From: Thermocladium sp.
GTDB lineage: Archaea > Thermoproteota > Thermoprotei > Thermoproteales > Thermocladiaceae
NCBI GenBank assembly: GCA_023269935.1
Contig: JAGDXC010000014.1
Coordinates: 1 to 64,000, forward strand
Reading direction: 5' to 3'
Length of the DNA stretch: 64,000 bases
Made by a program: the position numbers and the translations under genes
The notes under the pieces: generated by a model
The model's database searches: none
Told to the model about the DNA's origin: nothing
The model's input: the letters and a program-made list of their open reading frames with translations, nothing else
Shown: piece after piece, positions 7,752 to 16,211 of the stretch
Position numbering within the stretch: position 1 is the stretch's first letter
Layout of the letters: each line of letters opens with the position of its first letter

Positions 7752-8443
7752 GTGATCTATGGTTTAAGTATAATGGAGCTGATAAATGGGCATTGAGGGG
7801 AATCAATCTAGTTGTAAATCAAGGCGAAGTGGCTTTATTAATCGGTAGATCGGGTGCGGGCAAATCAACTTTAATTAAGGCAATAGCTGGTCTCCTGCGC
7901 GATAGGGGTGAATTACGGGGGGAAATAGCGACCAGCAGAGTTTATCCTGTTCTTCAGAACCCCGAGAATCAATTAATAGAATTAACCGTGAGGGATGAAT
8001 TAGAGGGCATTGAACCATGGATCACGAGGTTATTGGGCATTGATCAATTAATGGATAAGCGCGTCTTTGAATTAAGCGGCGGCGAGCAGCAGAGGGTAGT
8101 CTTGGCGAGGGCAATCGTGAATGATGCGGATGTTTTTTTATTGGATGAGCCAACCATGTGGCTCGACATTGATTCCATATCGAGGCTTCTCGAGATAATA
8201 TGGATGATACGATTACGTGGAAAGGCATTTATAATAAGTGAACATAGGTATCATTATTTCCTTCCAATTGCCGATAAGGCATTCTTGATGGCGAATGGCT
8301 CAATAGAACTCCAGGGCACGCCGCGAGATGTTTTATCATCAAGCGAACTTCATCGTACTGTTGGAATTCCGTCATTTATGGAGGTTTGGGCAGCAATGGG
8401 GGGACGAACTATACTTACGGTGAGCGAGATTGCCGGCAATTGA
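7736..8443 (+). CDS. ECF transporter ATP-binding protein A1
   Basis: ABC ATPase of 235 aa with Walker A GRSGAGKST (about residue 36), Q-loop (PVLQNPENQL), signature LSGGEQQRV, Walker B VFLLDEPTMWLD and switch His (SEHRYHY). The NPENQ Q-loop is typical of EcfA/CbiO-type subunits. The gene overlaps the S component by 16 bases and the second ATPase by 14, showing tight translational coupling. It energises uptake together with the following ATPase. Confidence 0.88.
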   Translation: MGVTVSDLWFKYNGADKWALRGINLVVNQGEVALLIGRSGAGKSTLIKAIAGLLRDRGELRGEIATSRVYPVLQNPENQLIELTVRDELEGIEPWITRLLGIDQLMDKRVFELSGGEQQRVVLARAIVNDADVFLLDEPTMWLDIDSISRLLEIIWMIRLRGKAFIISEHRYHYFLPIADKAFLMANGSIELQGTPRDVLSSSELHRTVGIPSFMEVWAAMGGRTILTVSEIAGN

Positions 8444-9191
8444 AATGGAGGATCTTTGGTTTAAGTATGATAGTGAGTGGATAATACGCGGCATAAATAA
8501 GTCAATAAATGAGGGTGCAGTGATTGGTTTACTTGGGAAAAGCGGTTCCGGCAAGACTACTCTACTTAAGATATTGGCGGGCGCTAGAAAGCCAAATAGG
8601 GGAAGAGTATCCATTCTAGGCGTTAATCCACGAAATGCACGTGGATTATTGGCTTACGTGCCTCAGAATCCTTCTCATGCATTCTATATGCCGACCGTTC
8701 TTGAGGAGGTCATGGATTCCCTGATTGGAATGAAGGGGCTTTCTAGGCTTGATGCAGAGAAGGCCGCACGAGATGTGCTAAGCATTTTTGGATTAGGCGA
8801 GTATGCTTCCGAGAATCCATTTAATTTATCTTGGGGTGAACAAAGAAGATTATCCCTTGCCGTGATTGCGGCTTATGGTCCTCGTGTCGTATTGTTAGAT
8901 GAGCCATCTACTGGCTTATCATATAGGGACAGGAAGTGGGTTGCGGCTTTATTAAGGGGTTTACGGTCAACCATGGTGGTGGCCACGCATGATGTTGATT
9001 TCCTGCTTCAATTGGGGGTTAATGACATAGTTGAGATCAATAATGGGATTTTGGCTCCGATTTCATGTAGGGACTTGGTGGCTAGGTCGGAGTTATCCAT
9101 GATTCTCAATGAAGTGGAGATAATGGGTGAAATCGAATCATGCAGTATAGATGTTGTGCTTAGGCGATTTAGACATGTCAGCTATAACTAG
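8430..9191 (+). CDS. ECF transporter ATP-binding protein A2
   Basis: ABC ATPase of 253 aa with Walker A GKSGSGKTT, Q-loop VPQNPSHAF, a degenerate signature LSWGEQRRLS (Trp in place of the first Gly), Walker B VVLLDEPSTGLS (Ser in place of the usual Asp of the D-loop) and switch His ATHDVDF. The altered signature suggests an asymmetric heterodimer with A1 in which one ATP site is less active. This is inferred from the motifs. The gene overlaps EcfT. Confidence 0.85.
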   Translation: MPAIEMEDLWFKYDSEWIIRGINKSINEGAVIGLLGKSGSGKTTLLKILAGARKPNRGRVSILGVNPRNARGLLAYVPQNPSHAFYMPTVLEEVMDSLIGMKGLSRLDAEKAARDVLSIFGLGEYASENPFNLSWGEQRRLSLAVIAAYGPRVVLLDEPSTGLSYRDRKWVAALLRGLRSTMVVATHDVDFLLQLGVNDIVEINNGILAPISCRDLVARSELSMILNEVEIMGEIESCSIDVVLRRFRHVSYN

Positions 9192-9852
9192 TCTATCATA
9201 TGTTCCAGGAAACACTGTCCTCCATAGGGCAAGCATATGGGGGAAATTAATTGTTTTAATTGCAATAATAGTAGGGCTTCTAATTAATTATAAAACATTC
9301 ATTGTATCCATGATTATTGTAGCTGCATTAACTGCTGCATCTGGGCAAGTTCGGAGATTAATGATTCTATTACGATACTTGGCACCAATACTGTTAGCTA
9401 CCATAGCCCTTTACGGCATCTCAGTGCTATTGAATGGTTTCTCCTCCATTTCGGATTCTCTTTTTTACATTGCGCTCAACTCCATTAAATTAATTGCATC
9501 GCTCTCCCTCGTAGTGACAATTATCAATACGACCAATCCAAGGGATGTCGAGGCACTGCTTTATAGGCTTGGATTCGTTGACTTTGCCATAGTTCTCCAC
9601 TTGGCCATACGAATGGTTCCAGTAATATCATCGGAGATAGAGAATATAAGGATATCCACAAGATTAAGGGGCTCCGGGTCGAGTTCAATTAAGTTCTTGG
9701 TACCTGTAATTGCCAATTCATTATTTAGGGCAAGAGACCTTGCCGATGCAATAGCATTAAGGGGAATACGCGTATTAAAGGTCCCTAGCCCTAATCGAAT
9801 TGATGCAGCCCTTGCATTGCCAGTATTGCTGATTTTGATATTGCTGGCCTAG
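9175..9852 (+). CDS. ECF transporter T component (EcfT-like transmembrane protein)
   Basis: Hydrophobic protein of about 225 aa with roughly five membrane segments and, toward the C-terminus, charged coupling helices (IRISTRLRGSG and DAIALRGIRV) resembling the Ala-Arg-Gly motifs by which EcfT contacts the ATPases. The frame opens at ATG 9151. ATG 9175 gives a more typical N-terminus (MSAITSLSYVPGNTVLHR, compare DPRxK-type starts) and still overlaps the preceding gene. It completes the S-A-A-T operon. Confidence 0.82.
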   Translation: MSAITSLSYVPGNTVLHRASIWGKLIVLIAIIVGLLINYKTFIVSMIIVAALTAASGQVRRLMILLRYLAPILLATIALYGISVLLNGFSSISDSLFYIALNSIKLIASLSLVVTIINTTNPRDVEALLYRLGFVDFAIVLHLAIRMVPVISSEIENIRISTRLRGSGSSSIKFLVPVIANSLFRARDLADAIALRGIRVLKVPSPNRIDAALALPVLLILILLA

Positions 9853-10502
9853 AAGCTAACTCTCCTTCTCATTCTTAGCGCATCGCTTGATCTGAATCTT
9901 TCCTCCATCCATGGATCGCCATTGTCATGATACCCCAATTCCTCCCAGTAACCCGACTCATTATCCCTCATTACTATTAGTCTCGATAAGTACTTCGCGG
10001 ATTTCCAGGCATATCGGCTTGGTACAATTAATCGAAGGGGGAATCCATGTTTTCGTGGAAGCAATGAATCATTCATTGCGTAAGCAACTATGCTTTCCTC
10101 CCCCATTAATGCGCTTAGCGGCATATTAGTTGTATAACCATCAAATCCAACCGCCATAACGAAGTCGCCTTTAGGCTTAGCTAGATTAAGTAAGTACTTG
10201 GTTTGTATTCCCCTCCACTTAACGTTGCTTATGCTCCATCCAGTGACACAATGAAAATCAGCTATTAGATCCACACAAGGTAGCCTAGTTAGCAGATCCG
10301 TGAACGCTATATTCAATTCATTCTCAACCTCCCCCTCCACCCTTAGGAAGATACTGCTTGGCTCCGGTTGAGGACCTGGATCGAATGCATCATATATTAT
10401 GAACCTAGGTACCTGTTTTTGATTAGGCGGCCAATCCCTCTTGTAACTAACTTTGTCGCACTTTCTATTAAGAGCATCATTAACTAATTGCGTAAGCTCC
10501 AT
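9849..10502 (-). CDS. Sulfite oxidase/YedY-like molybdopterin-dependent oxidoreductase
   Basis: Protein of 217 aa with the SUOX-fold Moco domain: the ligand Cys lies in DFHCVTGWS, followed by WRGIQTKYLL. Downstream come FDGYTTNMPLSAL and HGFPLRLIVPSRYAWKSAKYL, a strongly conserved family block. No Tat signal or haem domain is visible, so it is probably cytoplasmic or lacks an annotated anchor. The family includes sulfite oxidases and the protein-methionine-sulfoxide reductase MsrP (YedY); the substrate is not decidable here. It is convergent with the ECF operon (4 bp overlap) and divergent from mqnC. Confidence 0.82.
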   Translation of the reverse strand: MELTQLVNDALNRKCDKVSYKRDWPPNQKQVPRFIIYDAFDPGPQPEPSSIFLRVEGEVENELNIAFTDLLTRLPCVDLIADFHCVTGWSISNVKWRGIQTKYLLNLAKPKGDFVMAVGFDGYTTNMPLSALMGEESIVAYAMNDSLLPRKHGFPLRLIVPSRYAWKSAKYLSRLIVMRDNESGYWEELGYHDNGDPWMEERFRSSDALRMRRRVSF

Positions 10503-10571
10503 TATTTTTCTCCTGATCTGGGATTAATATATGAATATTGTTTTAATTCTCAGAAACTGGTTAGGTGGAAA

Positions 10572-10581
10572 CCCTTAAATT
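10572..10581 (+). promoter_or_regulatory. TATA box of mqnC
   Basis: CCCTTAAATT is centred about 26 bases upstream of ATG 10603. Confidence 0.55.
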
Positions 10582-10602
10582 GCTAAGATAAGGGTTACAG
10601 CA

Positions 10603-11733
10603 ATGGATTCATTAAATGTGCCTGGTCTTGACCGTACTATTAAGGTCGCATATGAATTAGGCTTTGGCGATGCATTGATGCATTCATTGGAGGGCAAGGC
10701 ATCCATTAAGGATATAGTTGAGCTATATCGGGCTCCCCTCTGGTTAATTGGTGCGGCGGCTCGCGCCATAACGGATTCAATAAGCGGTAAAAGGGTCGGC
10801 TTTATCGTGAATGTTATTTTTAATTACACTAATGTTTGCGTAATTGGGTGTAAATTCTGTGCATTCTATCGAAGGCCTGGGGCCAGCGACTCATATAGGA
10901 TAGATGTAAAGGAGTCAATTAAGCGCATAGAGGAGTATTGGCGTAATTATAGAATAAGGCAAGTCTTGTTCCAGGGCGGGGTTGATCCTGGCATACCGAT
11001 CGAGTATTACGAGGAGGCTTTCAGGGGAATAAAGGCATCTACTCATGGAGAGGTTGCCATTCATGGATTAAGCGTTGTTGAGATAGAGTGGCTGGCTAAG
11101 TCGCATAGCTTATCGATAAAGGAATTAGTGACTAGGCTAAAGGAAGCTGGGCTAGATAGCGTGCCGGGCGGAGGCGCCGAGATACTGAGCGATAGAGTTA
11201 GGAAACTGATCTCCCCAATAAAAAGCACTGCAGAGGAGTGGTTGAGCATAATGGATCAAGTAATGGAGCTGGGAATACCAATAAGCGCAACAATGGTTTA
11301 TGGCCATGTTGAGACCATTGAAGAAAGAGCGGAGCACTTGCTTAAATTGCTGGAGCTGCAGAGACGTCGAGGCCTTATATTAGCATTCACTGCTTGGAAT
11401 TTTGAGCCCGAGAATACTGAATTATCAAAGGATGTTCCATATCCCTTGGGTGGCACCGAATTGCTCCGCACAGTAGCGATTGCCAGATTGGTTTTTAGGG
11501 ACGAGTTGAAGTGGATACAGGCCGGATGGTTAACGGCGGGAACAAGGCTAGGCCAAGTATCGCTGGATTATGGTGCAAACGATTGGGGCGGCACCCTTTA
11601 CGAGGAGCGAGTCATGCCTGCGGCCGGCGTTCCATTACCTCACCTCGCGCGTGAATCGATTAAAAGAACGATAAGCGGGGCTGGATACATTGGCTATGAA
11701 AGAGATAATTGGTATAGGCCAGTGGATCAATAA
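10603..11733 (+). CDS. mqnC: Cyclic dehypoxanthinyl futalosine synthase (radical SAM)
   Basis: Radical SAM enzyme of 376 aa with the [4Fe-4S] motif CVIGCKFC (CxxxCxxC) inside NYTNVCVIGCKFCAFYR, the hallmark of MqnC. LFQGGVDP and DSVPGGGAEIL are also MqnC/MqnE-family motifs. MqnC cyclises dehypoxanthine futalosine in the futalosine menaquinone pathway. The other pathway genes are about 30 kb away (mqnE at 40434, mqnA at 41564, mqnD at 42386). F420 enzymes CofG/CofH are related, but these motifs fit the futalosine enzymes better. It has its own promoter. Confidence 0.85.
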   Translation: MDSLNVPGLDRTIKVAYELGFGDALMHSLEGKASIKDIVELYRAPLWLIGAAARAITDSISGKRVGFIVNVIFNYTNVCVIGCKFCAFYRRPGASDSYRIDVKESIKRIEEYWRNYRIRQVLFQGGVDPGIPIEYYEEAFRGIKASTHGEVAIHGLSVVEIEWLAKSHSLSIKELVTRLKEAGLDSVPGGGAEILSDRVRKLISPIKSTAEEWLSIMDQVMELGIPISATMVYGHVETIEERAEHLLKLLELQRRRGLILAFTAWNFEPENTELSKDVPYPLGGTELLRTVAIARLVFRDELKWIQAGWLTAGTRLGQVSLDYGANDWGGTLYEERVMPAAGVPLPHLARESIKRTISGAGYIGYERDNWYRPVDQ

Positions 11734-11761
11734 ATTATGGACATAAATTAATGGCCTAGCA

Positions 11762-12100
11762 TTACCTAGCGTTTATCTCTATGAATCCATCGCTTGTCTC
11801 GCTTGCCTCATAGGTCTTGAGCGGTAGCTTAACTTTTTCAGTTTCGCATTCTTCATTTGGTCTAATCTTGGCTTTAGCTATTAATTGGCCTGTCCTTATA
11901 TCGTACTGAGCCTCATGAGCCGGGCAAGTGACTATATATCCATTTACCTTGGTAAGTAATGCGCAACCCATGTGTGCACATACTGCATCCATAGCATATA
12001 GCCTACCCTCAACCTTGGTCACTAGCACAGGCCTATTATTTACCCATGTTATTATCGAATTCTCCTTATCGAATACCTTGGTTGATATGCGTATCTTCAT
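11762..12100 (-). CDS. Rieske [2Fe-2S] ferredoxin-type protein
   Basis: Small protein of 112 aa with the two Rieske ligand boxes: CAHMGCAL (C-x-H) and CPAHEAQYD (C-x-x-H), spaced 15-17 residues apart, followed by DIRTGQ. It lacks membrane anchors and Tat signals, so it is a soluble ferredoxin type rather than a bc1 subunit. It lies between mqnC and a permease, and an AT-rich promoter (TTTAAATTTAAAT) is found 10-25 bases upstream. The electron-transfer partner is unknown. Confidence 0.85.
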   Translation of the reverse strand: MKIRISTKVFDKENSIITWVNNRPVLVTKVEGRLYAMDAVCAHMGCALLTKVNGYIVTCPAHEAQYDIRTGQLIAKAKIRPNEECETEKVKLPLKTYEASETSDGFIEINAR

Positions 12101-12158
12101 GTAACTACTTAAATAATTTAAATTTAAATAATTTGCTATTAATGTACTGATGAAGCAC

Positions 12159-13553
12159 TTAATCGCTCGGCAACTCCATAAAGGCCAGGGATATGTCTAT
12201 GCCTTGCCTTAACCTATATCTCCTGACCGCTTCATATATTACTAGTCCCATAATAAACGGTAAACAAGCTTCAATCAGTATAATAATAGGTGATTGAGGC
12301 ACCAAATATGTGGCCGGATACTTAATCCAGAAGAAGGCATAAATGGACATGATCATGATATCAAGCAAGGATAAGCCAAGCAGCGCAACTCTATTGATCC
12401 CTAATCTATGCTTGCCCATTGCCGCGCTATACATGATTAATAGACTTATTGCCATCCATGTAAATAACAATAAAATTAATCCATCTATATCAATGGCACT
12501 GCTAAATACATACCCAAATGGCGACTCAACTATTAGGTACATCAATGAGGCCGTTATCGCTAAGTCCACTAAATGAGCCAGCACCGGGGATCTCGTCCTT
12601 GGACTAACATATGATACCCAGCCTGGCAATAAGCCATCAAATGAAAATGCAAGTAAATATCGACTGATCTGTATTACGACGCCGGTCATGGGTGCTATAT
12701 ACCATAGTGATGAGCCGATAACTATAATGAGCTGGATAACATGATTATTTGTAATTGATAAAGCAAATGAGACTGGATCACTGAAGAGCGGTAATCCCTT
12801 GCTTGCCCCAATAATGAATGCCATAAACGCGATTCCTCCTACAATGAATGCAGCAAGAACGCCCATTGTAGCAGATAATCCGCCACGCTTGATCTCACCG
12901 CCTATTGATGCTGGATAATTAACGTATGCCCATACAGCTGTCGAAAATGCCATTAAGCCAAGTGTTGAGTAATAACCGTGCACGCTCATATTTAATGAAC
13001 CAATATGTGAGCCAAGCATCAGAGCTGCGGTTAGCAGGAATGAAATAAAGGCAAGTATGCTGATTATCATAAATACCACATGGCCAATCTTGGAGGAGAT
13101 AATGTTGGCGATAATGATAAGAACCAAAATTATTAGGCCTATAATGAATGCATCTCCCTCAATCATTGAACCTAGTTGATAGCCCAGTATTGATAATCCA
13201 CTTCCCAATTGTTCTACCCCGAAATATGTGAGGACAGCATCATAAAGCATCTCGCCGATCACGAATGAGAAAAAGGCAGGAAAGCCTATCCTTGGTCCTA
13301 ATCTACTGGCATAGACGTAATCTCCGCCATTAACTGGATAATTCTTGGCAATCCAGTACCAAATAACGACGTGCGGAATAAAGAGCAGCCATGATAGGGC
13401 AGCTGCAAGAATGAGATTACCGCTGGGCCACGCCTCTATACCTGGTATTAGAACGAATGGTATAGCGAGAAAACCGTTATACCCCATATTCATGAAGAAT
13501 AGGGGAAGCGGACCAACTTCCCTAACTAGACCAGTGCTTTTTCTAGTTATCAT
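12159..13553 (-). CDS. APC-superfamily amino acid permease
   Basis: Integral membrane protein of 464 aa with about 12 hydrophobic segments. Helix 1 has the APC pattern (LPLFFMNMGYNGFLAI) and GGDYVYASRLGP is the conserved loop after helix 2. The start codon overlaps the stop codon of the upstream class V aminotransferase by one base (TAATG), so both are in one operon. The transported compound may therefore be the aminotransferase substrate, such as alanine, serine or glycine, which is an inference. Confidence 0.82.
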   Translation of the reverse strand: MITRKSTGLVREVGPLPLFFMNMGYNGFLAIPFVLIPGIEAWPSGNLILAAALSWLLFIPHVVIWYWIAKNYPVNGGDYVYASRLGPRIGFPAFFSFVIGEMLYDAVLTYFGVEQLGSGLSILGYQLGSMIEGDAFIIGLIILVLIIIANIISSKIGHVVFMIISILAFISFLLTAALMLGSHIGSLNMSVHGYYSTLGLMAFSTAVWAYVNYPASIGGEIKRGGLSATMGVLAAFIVGGIAFMAFIIGASKGLPLFSDPVSFALSITNNHVIQLIIVIGSSLWYIAPMTGVVIQISRYLLAFSFDGLLPGWVSYVSPRTRSPVLAHLVDLAITASLMYLIVESPFGYVFSSAIDIDGLILLLFTWMAISLLIMYSAAMGKHRLGINRVALLGLSLLDIMIMSIYAFFWIKYPATYLVPQSPIIILIEACLPFIMGLVIYEAVRRYRLRQGIDISLAFMELPSD

Positions 13554-14680
13554 TAGGAGCCCCTCATGAATGCGTCTATTGCGTCATTCATATCTATCGA
13601 TGCTCCTAAATCCTTTAATGCTGCACCCAGAGCGGTTATAGTGGGTAACATGAATTCGGTGTTCGCAGTATACCCCATATGGCCGATCCTAATTGCCTTA
13701 CCGCTTAATTCGCCAAGTGATCCACCGATCATTACCCCATACTTGCGCCACATCACATCACGAAGAGTCGCATCGCTTATTCCGCTTGGTAAGTAAAATG
13801 CTGATACGGAGGGACTCGCCCACTCCATTGATGCAGGCACAGGGGTAAATCCATAAGTAGTCACAGCACGTATAACTCGATCCCTGATATCCATGTGCCG
13901 TCTATATACTTCATTAAAGCCTTCACGCATTATATGTCTTAATGATGCCGCTAATGCATTGAGAAGAGGCTCGCTGTGGGTGTATGGAAATCCGGTCTCT
14001 AAGTTTTTCCAGTTTAATAGATTAAGATAGTAACCCTCATACTTTCTATCTTCTATAATTCTCCAAGCCTCATCGCTTATAGTCATTATCGTGAGACCAG
14101 CGGGGGCATTCAATGCCTTCTGGCTGCCTCCAATTAACACATCTATTCCCCACCTCGTATCTATATTAACTGCACCAATTGATGAAACCGCATCGACTAT
14201 CAATAATTTTCCATTTTTCTTAACTGCATCGGCCACTTCATGCAATGGATTAAGCATACCGCTTGGCGTTTCGCAATGAACCATTGTCACAATAGACGCA
14301 TCCGAATCCCTAAGCACTTTTTCCAATGAATCAGGATTCACGGCGTGCCTAATATCCCACCTAATTAAGCGGGGTCTTCCCCCATATCTCCTCACGAGTT
14401 CTGAAAAGTAATCGCCAAACACTCCATTGCTCAGACTAATTACTTCTTCTCCAGACCTAATTAAGTTAGCCACCGCCGCCTCTAATCCACTCATTGCCTC
14501 GCCTACCCATATAATTACATTATCGCTTCTTGCGCCTAGCATTTCGCTAATTATGCTGCGCGCCTCCATGTACTTCTTCATGAATTCTGGATCTAAGTCG
14601 GGATTACTGGTTTCAATACCCAATGCCTCACGCACATATGGTGGTTCATGTGTTGGGCCCGGTGTCATTATCATCTTCAT
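13553..14680 (-). CDS. Class V aminotransferase, alanine-glyoxylate / serine-pyruvate type
   Basis: PLP enzyme of 375 aa beginning MTPGPTHEPPYVREALG, the typical SPT/AGT N-terminus that contacts the cofactor and substrate. WVGEAMSGLEAAVANL, TMVHCETPSGMLNP, LIVDAVSSIGAVNID (Asp of the pyridine nitrogen) and GSQKALNAPAG with the Schiff-base Lys follow in the right order. It probably interconverts glyoxylate/glycine and alanine or serine/pyruvate. First gene of a two-gene operon with an amino acid permease. Confidence 0.85.
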   Translation of the reverse strand: MKMIMTPGPTHEPPYVREALGIETSNPDLDPEFMKKYMEARSIISEMLGARSDNVIIWVGEAMSGLEAAVANLIRSGEEVISLSNGVFGDYFSELVRRYGGRPRLIRWDIRHAVNPDSLEKVLRDSDASIVTMVHCETPSGMLNPLHEVADAVKKNGKLLIVDAVSSIGAVNIDTRWGIDVLIGGSQKALNAPAGLTIMTISDEAWRIIEDRKYEGYYLNLLNWKNLETGFPYTHSEPLLNALAASLRHIMREGFNEVYRRHMDIRDRVIRAVTTYGFTPVPASMEWASPSVSAFYLPSGISDATLRDVMWRKYGVMIGGSLGELSGKAIRIGHMGYTANTEFMLPTITALGAALKDLGASIDMNDAIDAFMRGS

Positions 14681-14815
14681 GTGAATACGTATCCAATCTA
14701 ATGGTATTAGTTTCTTGTTAAACGTTTAATAACAATTAATTTATATAATAGAACTTAAGAAACTGAGATACTGTGCCATTTACTATGGCTTTTGATTCGC
14801 TTAATCGATGATTAT

Positions 14816-14825
14816 CTTTTAAAAG
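14816..14825 (+). promoter_or_regulatory. TATA box of proC
   Basis: The palindromic CTTTTAAAAG is centred 25 bases before ATG 14846. Confidence 0.55.
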
Positions 14826-14845
14826 CAAGTTATTGATTATCTTAA

Positions 14846-15676
14846 ATGGGACATAAAGCAGCGGTGATTGGAGTCGGCAGAATAGGCACAGCTATTGTGC
14901 GTGGATTTCTTGCTAATGGTTATTCCAATGATGATATAGTGGGCACGGTAAGGAGAATTGAGAGTCTGGATAAAGCTAAAAATCAGTTGCCGATAACCGT
15001 GACCACCGATAATTCGGTTGCTGCCTCAGCCGACGTAATCGTCATATCGGTGAAGCCTAGGCAGGTAATTGATGTTCTCTCAAGTATTAGTAACAAATTA
15101 AGGCCTGATCAATTACTAATATCAGTAGTTGCCGGCGTGCCCACTCACGTAATTGAGGAATTAGTCCCATGCAGGGTGATCAGGGCTATGCCGAGCATAG
15201 GCATAACTAAGTCAAGAGGAGTTACTGTGGTCTCAAGGGGTATAAGGGCTAGCGATAGCGATGTAAATGATGTATGCAATGTATTTAAGTCGCTTGGGCG
15301 ATGCTATATAATGGATGAGCAATACATGAATGCAGTAACCGCATTAAGCGGAAGCGGTCCTGCCTTTATAGCTATGATGCTTGACGCAATGCAGGAGGCT
15401 GGAATACTTATAGGATTACCAAGCGATATTTCCTGGAGACTTGTCATGGATACCGTTGAAACGACCCTGGAATTGCTGCGCGATGAAGATCCAGCCTCAT
15501 TAATACATAGCGTCGCGACGCCCGGCGGCGTGACCATAAATGGGATATGGAAGGGCGAAGAAAGGGGAATTCGGGGGGTAATAATGGATATGGTGGAGGC
15601 AACTAATAGGAAGGGGATAGATATAAGCCGTGAATTAATTGATGAGATAAGAAGATTCTCCGGTAAACCGGCATGA
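14846..15676 (+). CDS. proC: Pyrroline-5-carboxylate reductase
   Basis: Protein of 276 aa with an N-terminal Rossmann motif GVGRIGTAIVRG, the ISVKPRQV segment, the SVVAGVP strand, RAMPSIG, and the C-terminal dimerisation signature ALSGSGPAFI with VATPGGVTINGI. This is the canonical order for ProC, the NAD(P)H-dependent last step of proline synthesis. The stop overlaps the start of the methyltransferase by 4 bases (ATGA), forming a two-gene operon. Confidence 0.9.
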   Translation: MGHKAAVIGVGRIGTAIVRGFLANGYSNDDIVGTVRRIESLDKAKNQLPITVTTDNSVAASADVIVISVKPRQVIDVLSSISNKLRPDQLLISVVAGVPTHVIEELVPCRVIRAMPSIGITKSRGVTVVSRGIRASDSDVNDVCNVFKSLGRCYIMDEQYMNAVTALSGSGPAFIAMMLDAMQEAGILIGLPSDISWRLVMDTVETTLELLRDEDPASLIHSVATPGGVTINGIWKGEERGIRGVIMDMVEATNRKGIDISRELIDEIRRFSGKPA

Positions 15677-16191
15677 ATAGCCTCTCATTGCTTGGTAAGA
15701 TTGCTTGGATCTACTCTAAAGTGATAAGCATCATAATACGTGGGCTACATGATTTAATTGCTGAAAATATACCTAACCGCTCATCAGTGTTAGACATTGG
15801 TTGTGGCCCTGGTTTGCTTGATGCCAAGCTTCAATTAAGGGGGAATAGGGTTACTTGCGTGGATGTATTGGTTCCCATGGCTAAGATATCGACAAGAAGA
15901 GGAATCGATGTGTCGGTTGGAAGCATTGAGATGCTTCCTTTACGGGTTTCATCGTTTGACATAGCGATTACCACATTGGTAATGCATCAAGTGAGGAATA
16001 GAGAAAAGGCAATTAATGAAGTGATGGCGGTTCTCAAGCCAGGTGGTTATTGGATAGCTGCTGAATTCATTAAGAGGACGCTAATTAATTGGGCCTTCAT
16101 GGATTATGGCCCCTTCAATTACTCGGGAAAAATAATTAATAAGTGGAGATTCGGGGTAGCAGTATTATTAATAAGAAACGCCAAAGCCTAG
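15673..16191 (+). CDS. Class I SAM-dependent methyltransferase
   Basis: Protein of 172 aa with motif I VLDIGCGPG, a motif II acidic residue (VTCVDVL), motif post-I IEMLPLRVSSFDIAI and motif IV LKPGGYWIAAE. It belongs to the Methyltransf_11 group (UbiE/arsenite-like). The substrate is not recognisable. The N-terminal 40 residues are hydrophobic and helical. Translationally coupled to proC by an ATGA overlap, but no functional link is evident. Confidence 0.8.
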   Translation: MNSLSLLGKIAWIYSKVISIIIRGLHDLIAENIPNRSSVLDIGCGPGLLDAKLQLRGNRVTCVDVLVPMAKISTRRGIDVSVGSIEMLPLRVSSFDIAITTLVMHQVRNREKAINEVMAVLKPGGYWIAAEFIKRTLINWAFMDYGPFNYSGKIINKWRFGVAVLLIRNAKA

Positions 16192-16211
16192 CCAGGTCTG
16201 GAAATTATAAT

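Noticed and set aside
12135..12160. C/D box sRNA (CTGATGA motif)
   Set aside because: No matching D, D' or C' boxes follow; overlaps the end of the permease gene.
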